Source: PALSA-894 sp963757565
Lineage (GTDB): Bacteria > Pseudomonadota > Alphaproteobacteria > Rhizobiales > Xanthobacteraceae
Assembly: GCA_963757565.1 (NCBI GenBank)
Contig: CAVWSB010000011.1
Coordinates: forward strand, 744,001-808,000
DNA length: 64,000 bases
Direction: 5' to 3'
Made by a program: the position numbers and the translations under genes. Within the stretch, counting starts at the first letter, position 1; every line of letters begins with the position of its first letter. Below the pieces are notes generated by a model that was given only the letters and a program-made list of their open reading frames with translations, made no database searches and had not been told where the DNA came from. Below, piece by piece: positions 35,115-43,790 of this stretch.

Positions 35115-35615
35115 ATGCGCCGCAAGAGCCTGGAAAAAGCCAATTGCCCCATCGCCCGCAGCCTCGAGCGCGTCGGCGAATGGTGGAGCATCCTGATCCT
35201 GCGCGATGCCCTGCACGGCTTCACGCGCTTCGAGGAATTCCGCGAGAGCCTCGACATCGCGCCGAACATCCTGACCACGCGGCTCGCCGCGCTGGTCGAG
35301 GCGGGATTTCTCGAAAAGCGGCAATACAGCGAACATCCGCCGCGCTTCGAGTACGTGCCGACGCAGCGCGGGCGGGACTTCCGCCCGGTGCTGCTCAGCC
35401 TGATGGCGTTCGGCAACAAGCACTTCGCGCCCGAAGGCGCGATGGTGGAAGTGATCAACACTCTGACCGGCAAGGTCGCCGACATCGGCGTGGTCGACCG
35501 CGCGACTGGCAAGCCGATCGCAGCGCCGGACTACGCCATGGTGCCGGGACCGGCCGCGAACACACGGGTCAAGGCGCGTTACGCGCGCCGCAAGGTGGAA
35601 GCGGGTGCCGCATGA
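35115..35615 (+). CDS. HxlR-family transcriptional regulator
   Basis: A 166-residue winged-helix protein. The CPIARSLERVGEWWSILILRDA N-terminus with its conserved Cys, the RFEEFRESLDIAPNILTTRL recognition helix and the LVEAGFLEKRQYSEHPPRFEY wing are hallmarks of HxlR. Members sense quinones, electrophiles or other small molecules, often through the N-terminal Cys (about residue 11). About 60 C-terminal residues beyond the wing are extra to the minimal family length. It overlaps the MATE pump gene by four bases (ATGA), so it almost surely controls that pump, probably through the palindrome at 35078-35094. Confidence 0.92.
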   Translation: MRRKSLEKANCPIARSLERVGEWWSILILRDALHGFTRFEEFRESLDIAPNILTTRLAALVEAGFLEKRQYSEHPPRFEYVPTQRGRDFRPVLLSLMAFGNKHFAPEGAMVEVINTLTGKVADIGVVDRATGKPIAAPDYAMVPGPAANTRVKARYARRKVEAGAA

Positions 35616-37045
35616 ACGCACGTGTCGAAGGTCTCATCCCTGTCGCGCCGGTGGCCGCGCCCATTATCGCGCCGCCCGAACCGAAAATAATGGACCCGCG
35701 CACGCGGTTGCTGCTGCACGGTCCGATCGTGCCGACGCTGCTGCGCATGGCGTGGCCGAACGTCATCATCATGTTCGCGCAGGCCGCGACCGGCCTGATC
35801 GAGACGTTCTGGGTCGGCCGGCTCGGTACCGACGCGCTCGCCGGCATGGCGCTGGTGTTTCCCGGCGTGATGCTGATGCAGATGATCTCGGCCGGCGCGA
35901 TGGGCGGCGGCATTTCCTCGGCGATTGCGCGTGCGCTCGGCGCGGGAAAACGCGAGCAGGCCGACGCGCTGGTGCTGCACGCCGTCGTCATCAACATTGT
36001 GCTCGGCGGGGCGTTTGCGGTCGCGGCGCTGCTGTGGGGCCGCCCGCTCTATGCCGCGATGGGCGGGGAGGGCGCCTCGCTCGACGCCGCGATGACCTAT
36101 TCCAACATCGTGTTCGGCGGCAACGTGCTGCTCTGGGTGATGAACGGGCTCGCGAGTGTGATCCGCGGCACCGGCAACATGCTGTTTCCCGCGCTGGTGA
36201 TCTGCGTCGGCGCGCTCGCGCTGGTGCCGGTCTCGCCGCTGCTGATTTTCGGCTACGGACCGATCCCCGCGATGGGCATCGCGGGCGGCGGTTACGCGCT
36301 GTTGGCATTCTATGTCGGCGGCACCGCAGTGCTCGCCTGGTACATCCTCTCCGGCCGCAACATCGCGCGCTTTCGGCTCTCGCCGCTGCGTTGGGCGATG
36401 GCCTACGAGATTTTGCGCGTCGGGCTGGTGGCGGCGATCTCCTCGGTCCAGACCAACCTCACCATCGGCGGCGCGACCGCGCTGGTCGGCATGGCGGCAG
36501 GGCCTGCGGCCGTCGCGGGCTTCGGCACCGCGGCGCGGCTTGAATATCTCCTCATCCCGATGGTGTTCGGCGTCGGCGGACCGCTCGTCGCGATGGTCGG
36601 CACCAATGTCGGCGCGGGCAACCGCGAGCGCGCACTGCGCACCGCCTGGATCGGCGCCGCGATTGCGGGCCTTCTCTGTGAAATCATCGGCGTGACGGCG
36701 GCGCTCTATCCAGTCGCGTGGCTCACGCTGTTCGGCGCCGACCCCGCAATGCTGGACACCGGCAGCGCGTACCTGCGCGCGGTCGGCCCGTTCTACGGCT
36801 GCTTCGGCTTCGGGCTTGCGCTCTATTTCGCCTCGCAGGGCGCCGGCAAATTGCTCTGGCCGCTGCTCATCGGGCTGTTGCGCATGGTGTTCGCGATCGG
36901 CGGCGGCTGGCTGGCGCTGCGGGCAACGGGCTCGCTGTCCGCGATGTTTCTTGTGCTCGGCGTCGCGCTCCTGATCTACGGCGCCGGGATGGCGACCGCG
37001 ATCAAGCTGGGCGTGTGGTTCACGACGCCGCCTTCAGCGCGTTAG
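35612..37045 (+). CDS. MATE-family efflux transporter
   Basis: A 477-residue protein with twelve predicted helices in two homologous halves, beginning after a roughly 35-residue cytosolic lead. Family sequence is clear in LLRMAWPNVIIMFAQAATGL, IETFWVGRLGTDALAG and the second-half FGTAARLEYLLIPMVFG. MATE pumps export drugs, dyes or toxic metabolites by Na+ or H+ antiport. It is translated together with the HxlR regulator (overlapping ATGA). Its last 26 bp overlap the 3' end of the convergent ABC permease gene. Confidence 0.93.
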   Translation: MNARVEGLIPVAPVAAPIIAPPEPKIMDPRTRLLLHGPIVPTLLRMAWPNVIIMFAQAATGLIETFWVGRLGTDALAGMALVFPGVMLMQMISAGAMGGGISSAIARALGAGKREQADALVLHAVVINIVLGGAFAVAALLWGRPLYAAMGGEGASLDAAMTYSNIVFGGNVLLWVMNGLASVIRGTGNMLFPALVICVGALALVPVSPLLIFGYGPIPAMGIAGGGYALLAFYVGGTAVLAWYILSGRNIARFRLSPLRWAMAYEILRVGLVAAISSVQTNLTIGGATALVGMAAGPAAVAGFGTAARLEYLLIPMVFGVGGPLVAMVGTNVGAGNRERALRTAWIGAAIAGLLCEIIGVTAALYPVAWLTLFGADPAMLDTGSAYLRAVGPFYGCFGFGLALYFASQGAGKLLWPLLIGLLRMVFAIGGGWLALRATGSLSAMFLVLGVALLIYGAGMATAIKLGVWFTTPPSAR

Positions 37046-37907
37046 CGGCGCGCTTGCGCAGGATTGCCATCAGGCCGAGCGCCGTGAAGATCACCGCGAA
37101 CGACACAGCGCTGGTGATGGTGCCGAGCGCGTAGATTTCCGGGTTGGTCACCGTGGTGGTGAGGCCCTCCAGTTCGAGCGGCAGCGTGTTGAGATCGCCG
37201 ATCGCCTGGCTGGAGCGCGCGACCTCGTCCCACGACAGCGTGAAGCCGAACAGCCCGATGCCAACCACGCTCGGCGCGATGATCGGCAGCACCACATGGG
37301 CGAAGCTTTGCCATGGCGTCGCGCCGAGATCGCGCGCGGCCTCCTCGTAACGGCGGTCGAAGCGATTGAAGATCGCAAAGCAGATCAGCAGGCCGAATGG
37401 TAGCGTCCAGGTGAGCTGCGCGCCGAGTCCGGAGGTATAGAGACCCATTGCGGTCGCGTAGCCGTCGAGCCACGACCATCCGAAGGTCTCGGCGAGCGAT
37501 TTCACGGAGTCGTCGAGCAGGCGGAATTCCAGCCCGATGCCGAGCGACACCACGATCGACGGCACGATCAGGCTCGCGACCACGACGTAGAACAGCAGGT
37601 TAGAGCCGGCGAAACGCTTGCGATAGGCGAGCCCGGCGAGCAGCGAGAACACGACGGTGAGGATCATCACCACGAGGCCGAGCCGCGCCGAGCGGCGGAA
37701 CGCCGCCCAGATGTCCACCACGCCAAGTCCGTCCCACAGCCGGGTGAACCAGTGCAGCGACACGCCGTTCATCGGGAAGGTCAGTCCGCCCTGCGGTCCC
37801 TGAAATGACAGCAGGAAAATCGTGATCATCGGGCCGTAGAGAAACAACACGAACAGCGCGAACAGCGCGGCGAGCCAGTAGAAGCCGGCGCTGCGGTGCT
37901 CGGTCAT
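37020..37907 (-). CDS. ABC transporter permease, PotC-like
   Basis: A 295-residue membrane protein with six helices. The binding-protein-dependent transport signature EEAARDLGATPWQSFAHVVLPII (EAA loop) is at about 180-202. Sequence is typical of spermidine/putrescine-type PotC permeases (first helix ALFALFVLFLYGPMITIFLLSF). It forms the inner-membrane channel with the permease at 38014-38896. All four genes of the importer are on the minus strand in the order ATPase, binding protein, PotB, PotC. A palindromic repeat fills the gap before it. Confidence 0.92.
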   Translation of the reverse strand: MTEHRSAGFYWLAALFALFVLFLYGPMITIFLLSFQGPQGGLTFPMNGVSLHWFTRLWDGLGVVDIWAAFRRSARLGLVVMILTVVFSLLAGLAYRKRFAGSNLLFYVVVASLIVPSIVVSLGIGLEFRLLDDSVKSLAETFGWSWLDGYATAMGLYTSGLGAQLTWTLPFGLLICFAIFNRFDRRYEEAARDLGATPWQSFAHVVLPIIAPSVVGIGLFGFTLSWDEVARSSQAIGDLNTLPLELEGLTTTVTNPEIYALGTITSAVSFAVIFTALGLMAILRKRAANALKAAS

Positions 37908-37918
37908 CGCGCCGTACT

Positions 37919-38003
37919 CCGCTCATTGCCGCGAAAGCGGGAAGCCAGTTCTTTCCTTGCTGGGCTCTGGGTCCCCGCTTTCGCGGGGACGAGCGGGAGA
38001 AAG
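37919..38003. repeat. GAAA-loop repeat pair (BIME) between two permease genes
   Basis: A degenerate unit (CCGCGAAAGCGG, about 37929-37940, then GCCAGTTC) faces a strong hairpin GTCCCCGC-TTTC-GCGGGGAC (37971-37990) in inverted orientation. It is the same family as 292-372, 10101-10180 and 38928-39045. It lies inside the ABC operon, where it could slow or protect the transcript. Confidence 0.8.
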
Positions 38004-38013
38004 GGCCCGCCCA

Positions 38014-38896
38014 TCACAGCTCCTTCCGGATGTCGACCAGCCTGGTCAGCACAGCGATGATCGCCAGCACGGCGACAAGCAGGATCACGGAGTTGGCGGC
38101 GGCGGGCGGAAACTGCAGCGCGCCCATCTGCGTGTTGATCACCTTGCCGACCGAGGCGATCTGCTGTCCGCCCATCACGCCGACGGTGACGAAGTCGCCC
38201 ATCACGATGGTGATGACGAAAATCGAACCGATGACGATGCCGGGCTTCGACAGCGGAATGATCACGTTCCACAGCGTCTGCCAGCCGGACGCACCTGCGT
38301 CATGCGCGGCCTCGATCAGCGCGCGGTCGATCCGCATCATCGAGTTGAAGATCGGAACGATCATGAACAGCGTGTAGAGGTGCACCAGCGCGACGATCAC
38401 CGAGAAGTCGGAGAAGATCAGCCACTCGATCGGCGCCTCGATGATGTGCGCCTTGACCAGCGCGGTAGTTGATCAGGCCATTGCGGCCGAGCAGCGGAAT
38501 CCACGAGATCGTGCGGATGACGTTCGAGGTCCAGAACGGCACGGTGCACACGAGAAAAAGCGTGACCTGCATCGTTGTGGTGCGCACATGGAACGCGAGG
38601 AAGTAGGCGATGAAGAATCCGACGACGAGCGCGATCAGCCAGACCGAGAGGCAGAACTTCAGTGTCGAGAGATAGGTCTTCAGCGTGACGCAAAGTTCGG
38701 GCAGCTTGTCGTAACAGCCCTCGAACATTTCCGAATAGCTGCGCAGCGTGAACGCCGGGACCAGCGAGTATTCGGTGTAGTCCCAGAAGCTCACCATCAC
38801 GGTCAGCGCGAGCGGGATCAGGAAGAAGATCGCAAAGACCAGCGCGAGCGGGAGCGCTTGCAGCCACGCGGGAAGCGCGCGGGAGAAGAGGGGCAT
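38014..38896 (-). CDS. ABC transporter permease, PotB-like (one apparent insertion)
   Basis: About 294 residues with six helices. The N-terminal part (QALPLALVFAIFFLIPLALT to TISWIPLLGRNGLINY) and the C-terminal part (IVALVHLYTLFMIVPIFNSM, with the EAA loop IEAAHDAGASGWQTLWNVII) are in different frames. Removing one C in TAC-C-GCGCTG near 38464 restores INYALVKAHIIEAPIEWLIF. The start at 38896 is preferred to 38980 because the longer version would begin inside the repeat element. It is the second channel subunit of the polyamine-type importer. Confidence 0.88.
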
Positions 38897-38927
38897 GCGG
38901 CCCGTCGCGGCCGCACGCGCATGGTCG

Positions 38928-39045
38928 TCATCGCCCGCGAAAGCGGGCGACCCAGTAACCACCGGCGTTTCAGTTGACACAGCGGCGCTGAGCCTCGCTG
39001 CCTATGTTTACGAGGTCCCCCGCTTTCGCGGGGGACGACGAGGAG
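38928..39045. repeat. GAAA-loop repeat pair (BIME) between binding protein and permease genes
   Basis: A unit CGCCCGC-GAAA-GCGGGCG (38932-38949), followed by ACCCAG, faces GTCCCCCGC-TTTC-GCGGGGGAC (39016-39037). These are two inverted members of the GAAA-loop family with about 65 bp between them. They sit immediately after the binding-protein stop on the transcript, a classical site for REP-mediated mRNA stabilisation in binding-protein operons. Confidence 0.82.
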
Positions 39046-39049
39046 AGGG

Positions 39050-40328
39050 CTACGCCGCGATGAACTCGTTCCACTTCTTCACGAGGTAGTCGTTCTCGTC
39101 CATCACGGAATTCCAGCACGCGACGCCGCCCATGCGCGCCTCGTAGGAGCCGCCGTCGCGGATCGAGCCGGCCTTTTCCAGCACGGTGCCGTCCGGCGCC
39201 TTGATGTCCTTCTCGGCAGGCTTGCCCTCCATCCAGAAGGCCCACTCGTAGGGCTCCATCTTGGACTTCGCGCTTTCCAGCACCGCCGAGTAGTAGCCCT
39301 GCCGGTTGAGGAACGCGCCGGCCCAGCCGTCGAGGAACCAGTTGATGAACTCGTAGGCGAGGTCGGCCTTCTTGCCCGCGACCGTGCGCGGCAGGCCGAA
39401 GCCCGCCGCCCACGCGCGATAGCCTTCCTTCAGCGGCTGGTACGTGCACGCGATGCCTTTCGAGCGCACCGCTGTCACCGCTGGCGACCACATCGACTGG
39501 ATCACGACTTCGCCCGAGGCCATCAGGTTGACGCTCTCGTTGAAGTCCTTCCAGAACGCGCGGAACTGACCGGCTTTCTTCGCCTCCGTCATCACCTTCA
39601 TGGTCATGTCGATCTCTTCCTTCGACATGTTGCCCTTGTCCTTGTATTTGTGCGTGCCCATCGCCTCGACCACCATCGCGGCGTCCATGATGCCGATGGA
39701 CGGGATGTTGAGGATCGAGGCCTTGCCCTTGAATTCCGGGTTGAGCAGTTCCTTCCAGCTTTCGATCGGGCGCTTGATCAGGTCGGGGCGGATACCAAGT
39801 GTGTCGGCGTTGTAGACGGTCGGGATCAGCGTGATCCATTGCGTCGGGCTGACTGGCGAATTTCTTCGAGTTCTGTCCTTCGAGATAGAACACCTTCTTC
39901 GGCGCGGTGCCCTGGTCGCCGATCTTCTTGCCGCCGGGCAGTTCGCCTTTGGTGAAGATCGGCGTGATCTTGTCGGCGTTCTTGATGCGCTTGGCATCCA
40001 TGCCGATCAGGTTGCCGGACGGGATCACTTTCTTGAGCGAGAAATATTCCTCATCGACGATGTCGAACGAGTTCGGCTGCGTCACGATGCGCTTGGCCAC
40101 CTCGTCGGTCGTAACCGGCACGTATTCGATGGTGATGCCGGTGTCCTCCTTCACCTTCTTGGCGATTTCGGTCGACTGGTTCACCGCGGTGCCGAGATAG
40201 CGCAGCACCTTCGGTTCCTGCGCGTGCACGGCCGGCGCCGCGATGGTGCCGAACGCGAGCGCGCCGCCGAGCGCGGTGCCGCCCTTGAGCACGTTGCGGC
40301 GGGAAATCGATTTGGTCAGCTTGGTCAT
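39050..40328 (-). CDS. polyamine-type ABC substrate-binding protein (one apparent insertion)
   Basis: About 425 residues. The Tat-like signal (SISRRNVLKGG, then a hydrophobic AFGTIAAPAVHA) is followed by VLRYLGTAVNQSTEIAKKVK and a PotD/Fe-type periplasmic fold. The last 310 residues are one frame over; removing one C in CAGCCCGACG near 39848 gives PTQWITLIPTVYNADTLGIR. The C-terminal EFINWFLDGWAGAFLNRQGY and WNEFIAA segments are typical. It captures the ligand, probably a polyamine or similar cation, for the importer. The ATG has a strong GGAGG site. Confidence 0.88.
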
Positions 40329-40350
40329 CGTTGCCTCCGTTTTTGAATTT

Positions 40351-41334
40351 TCAGGCTGAGAGCGGGTGAACGTCGCGGTCGTTCCAGTCGAGCACCATCG
40401 CTTCGCCCGGGCGCGGCGCGATGGCGTCGAATTCGTCTTCGTTGAGGATCGCGGTGAGGTCGCCGTCGGCGGGCGCTGCGAGCGTCACCTGGAGGTGCGT
40501 GCCCTGGTATTCGATCGCGCGCACGGTCGCGGCGAGCCGTCCCGGCCCGCGCCCTCCGTGGCGCAGCTTCAAACGATCCGCGCGCAGCGCGATCGGACCG
40601 GCCGGCGTGCCGATCACGTTATGGCCGCCCATGAATTGCGCCACGAACGCGGTGCGGGGTGCGTCGAACACCTCGCGCGGTGAACCCGCCTGCTCGATGC
40701 GTCCGGCGTTCATCAGCACGATCAGGTCGGCGAGCGCCATCGCCTCGTCCTGGCTGTGCGTGACGTGAATGAACGAGATGCCGAGTTCGTTCTGCAGGCG
40801 CTTCAGTTCGGCGCGCACCTTGATGCGCAGGAACGGGTCGAGCGCGGAGAGCGGCTCGTCGAGCAGCAGGATTTCCGGCTTGGTCACGAGTGCGCGCGCG
40901 AGCGCGACGCGCTGCTGCTGGCCGCCGGAGAGTTGCGCGGGGAGGCGCTCGGCGTAGCGTTCCATCTGAACGAGCGCGAGCGAGTCCATCGCGGTCGCAC
41001 GGCGCTCGGCCTTCGCGATGCCGCGCATCTTGAGCGAGAACGCCACATTGTCGATCGAGGTCAGATGCGGAAACAGCGCGTAGCTCTGGAACATCATCGC
41101 GGTGCCGCGCGCCTTCGGCGGCAGACCGGTGACGTTCTTCGCACCGATGACGATGTCGCCGGAGGTCGCGGCCTCGTGGCCGGCGACGAGCCGCAAGGTC
41201 GAGGTCTTGCCGCAGCCGGACGGCCCGAGCAGGCAGCAATAGGTGTTGGCCGGCACCTTCAGGTCGATGGCATCGACCGCGACGGTGGTGCCGTACGCCT
41301 TGGTCAGCGCTGCAAGTTCGAGGCTTGAGCTCAT
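40351..41334 (-). CDS. ABC transporter ATPase, PotA-like
   Basis: A 327-residue cytosolic ATPase with Walker A GPSGCGKTS, Q-loop FQSYALFPH, signature LSGGQQQR, Walker B ILLLDEP and H-loop HVTHSQDEA, followed by a TOBE-type C-terminal domain (about 235-320). This is the CUT1/PotA architecture for spermidine/putrescine and related importers. It is the first gene of the four-gene minus-strand operon and is separated from the binding-protein gene by 22 bp. Upstream it faces the toxin-antitoxin pair. Confidence 0.93.
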   Translation of the reverse strand: MSSSLELAALTKAYGTTVAVDAIDLKVPANTYCCLLGPSGCGKTSTLRLVAGHEAATSGDIVIGAKNVTGLPPKARGTAMMFQSYALFPHLTSIDNVAFSLKMRGIAKAERRATAMDSLALVQMERYAERLPAQLSGGQQQRVALARALVTKPEILLLDEPLSALDPFLRIKVRAELKRLQNELGISFIHVTHSQDEAMALADLIVLMNAGRIEQAGSPREVFDAPRTAFVAQFMGGHNVIGTPAGPIALRADRLKLRHGGRGPGRLAATVRAIEYQGTHLQVTLAAPADGDLTAILNEDEFDAIAPRPGEAMVLDWNDRDVHPLSA

Positions 41335-41575
41335 GTCCCGGGGCCCGTGGAAGCGGTCCGGTCAGACGGTGCAAGCGATATGCCAGCAAAAACGTGGATT
41401 TCGCTGGATTCTCAAGCGTCCTGCGTCGGGCGCGCCGGGCTACGGCTGCCTATTTTTTGTGCAGACCTCGGTTTGTTCGAGCAGTGTTGTCCGCGAGATC
41501 GAGCCTTCGCCGGGGATGTGGTAGTGTCAGTGCATGCCAGACCGGACAGCGACCAGGGACAAACGCCGAACCACG

Positions 41576-41752
41576 ATGGTACCGGTTACCACCATGGAAG
41601 AGGTGCCAGTGCTCTCTGCCGAGGAGCAGGCTGAGTTACGGGGGGTTCTCGAAGCCGCCGAGCGCCGCATCAAGGCGGGCGAGGGCATCGACTACGATCC
41701 GAAGGCGTTTCGCAAACGTCTCACCGACATTTATCGCGGCGCAAAACGATAG
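41576..41752 (+). CDS. probable antitoxin of a ParE/RelE-type pair
   Basis: A 58-residue acidic, helical protein (VLSAEEQAELRGVLEAAERR, then DYDPKAFRKRLTDIYRGAKR). No clear DNA-binding motif is visible. Its size, charge and place, 6 bp upstream of a ParE-fold toxin, make it the antitoxin by position. An in-frame ATG at 41534 or 41594 is also possible. There is no recognised family name. Confidence 0.7.
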   Translation: MVPVTTMEEVPVLSAEEQAELRGVLEAAERRIKAGEGIDYDPKAFRKRLTDIYRGAKR

Positions 41753-41758
41753 CCCGCG

Positions 41759-42076
41759 ATGGCTTATCGCGTTCGTTTCGATCCCGTCGCATTACGCCAT
41801 ATCGAAGATTTCGCCGCATATCTTCGCCACTACAGCGAAGCCTTTGCGATCGAACAGATCGACCGCCTCGATCGCGTCATCGCCGCGAATATTGCCCAGT
41901 CGCCGATGACATGGGGCTACTTCGCCTTCACCGGTGCGCCGTATCGCGGCTACCTGTTTCGCGTCGGCCGCCGCACGCAATTCTGGATTATCTATACGGT
42001 GGACGAAATTACCCGCACCGTCGACATCTTGCACTTCTGGAACGCGATGCGCGATCCGGATAGCTTCGAGCCCTAG
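41759..42076 (+). CDS. ParE/RelE-superfamily toxin
   Basis: A 105-residue protein. The fold sequence is clear: VRFDPVALRHIEDFAAYLRH, then a helix-rich middle, GYFAFTGAPYRGYLFRVGRR strands and IIYTVDEITRTVDILHFWNA. ParE-type toxins poison gyrase; RelE-type ones cut mRNA on the ribosome. The sequence does not settle which. It lies 6 bp behind the acidic antitoxin. The pair sits between the importer operon and the transaminase, both on the other strand. Confidence 0.85.
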   Translation: MAYRVRFDPVALRHIEDFAAYLRHYSEAFAIEQIDRLDRVIAANIAQSPMTWGYFAFTGAPYRGYLFRVGRRTQFWIIYTVDEITRTVDILHFWNAMRDPDSFEP

Positions 42077-42090
42077 GATCCACCTCCGGC

Positions 42091-43438
42091 TCAGTTCACC
42101 TGCCGGATCACCTTGCCGACCTTGTCGAAGATCTCGCCGATCTCGTTCTCGCTGATGATCAGCGGCGGCGAGAGCGCGATGGTGTCGCCGGTGATGCGGA
42201 ACAGCAGGCCATGCTCGGCGAAGGCCTTCTCCATCGAGTCGTAGGCGCGCTTGCCGTAGGCATCGGGGCGCGAGGAGAGATCGATCGCGGCGACCAGCCC
42301 GAGCGTGCGGATGTCGAGCACGCCGGGCGTGCCCTTCAGCGCTCATCGCGGCATCGGCCCATTTGTCTTCGAGCGCGGCGGCGCGCTCGAACAGCTTCTC
42401 GTCGCGATAGACGTCGAGCGTCGCGATGCCGGCCGCGCAGGCGAGGGGATGCGCCGAATAAGTGTAGCCGTGGAACAGCTCGATGACGTGCTCGGGCCCG
42501 CGCATGAACGCATCATAGATGCCCTTGCGCATGATCACGCCAGCCATCGGCACCGTGCCGGAAGTGACGCCCTTGGCAAACGTGATCATGTCCGGGATCA
42601 CGCCGTAGCGTTCGGCCGCGAACGGCGCAGCCGAGGCGGCCGAAGCCGGTGATGACCTCGTCGAAGATCAGCAGGATGCCGTGCTTGTCGCAGATCGCAC
42701 GCAGCCGCTGCAGGTAGCCCTTCGGCGGCGGCAGCACGCCGGTCGAGCCCGACATCGGCTCGACGATCACGGCCGCGATGGTCGAGGCATCGTGCAGCGC
42801 GACGAGACGATCGAGATCGTCGGCGAGATGCGCGCCCCATTCGGGCTCGCCCTTGGTGAAGGCCTGCTGCTCGCGATTGTAGGTGTGCGGCAGATGATCG
42901 ACGCCGTTCAGCGCGGTGCCGAACATCTTGCGGTTCGCCACAATGCCGCCGACCGAGATGCCGCCGAAGCCGACGCCATGGTAGCCGCGCTCGCGGCCGA
43001 TCAGGCGCACGCGCGAGGCTTCGCCGCGCACGTTATTGTAGGCAAGCGCGACCTTCAGCGCGGTATCGACCGCCTCCGAGCCCGAATTGCAGAAGAACAC
43101 ATGGTCGAGGTCGCCGGGCGCAAGCGCTGCGATGCGGCTGGCAAGCTCGAACGCCTTGGGATGCGAGAACTGGAACGCCGGCGGATAATCGAGTTCGGCG
43201 GCCTGCTGCTGGATCGCCTCGACGATCGGGTCGCGGTTGTGACCCGCATTGCAGCACCACATGCCGGCCGAGCCGTCGATCACGCTTGCGGCCGTCGACC
43301 GTGATAGTAATGCATGTCCTTGGCGCGCGCGATCAGCCGCGGCGCCTTCTTGAAGGCGCGGTTCGGCGTGAACGGAACGAAAAACGCCTCGAGGTCGTTC
43401 GGAACCGTGGGCGCGAGCGGGCGGGTGGCAAGGGACAT
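42091..43438 (-). CDS. class III aminotransferase, beta-alanine:pyruvate transaminase-like (four apparent insertions)
   Basis: About 448 residues after repair. It starts LEAFFVPFTPNRAFKKAPRL, then VIDGSAGMWCCNAGHNRDPI, the PLP-binding GSEAVDTALK and YHGVGFGG, the aspartate of IFDEVITGFGR and the PLP lysine in ITFAKGVTSGTVPM. The closest match by memory is the omega-amino acid:pyruvate transaminase group. Extra bases near 43306, 43288, 42624 and 42348 split it over four frames. Such enzymes transaminate beta-alanine or polyamine-derived amines with pyruvate, fitting the neighbouring polyamine importer. Start at 43438 with a GGAGAAAT site. Confidence 0.87.
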
Positions 43439-43790
43439 GGATTTCTCCTGACAGCGCGGTTTCGATGCCCGCTATATCAGCCTAACGGCGGGCGAGGAAC
43501 GGCGGATGGCGGTCTGTTCCAGGTTGCACGTCAAGGCATCTCTGGAGCGCACCCAAAGATTGTATCTTGTAATTCGGTTGAGACGATTTACAAAGCGAAA
43601 CAGTAATAATTCACCTACTCCTGCGTGTAATCCCGTTCGTGTATTGTAAATTGTATTCCCTTCCATGCCCTGAATAAGGTTGTATGCTGAAGCGTTCCGT
43701 TTGAAACTGAGTTGTCGACGCAGCGGGCGCCGCATTCCGAAAATCGCGCGCTCGGCGGCGACGATCCGGGTTGAGGCAATCGGCAGGGCA
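43439..43790. other. AT-rich divergent intergenic region
   Basis: This 352-bp gap between the transaminase and TPR genes is clearly AT-richer than its surroundings, with repeated TTGTA words. An 8-bp inverted pair, ATTTACAA (43586-43593) and TTGTAAAT (43644-43651), is spaced about five helix turns apart. Promoters of both genes should be here. No ORF or RNA gene is supported. Confidence 0.5.
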
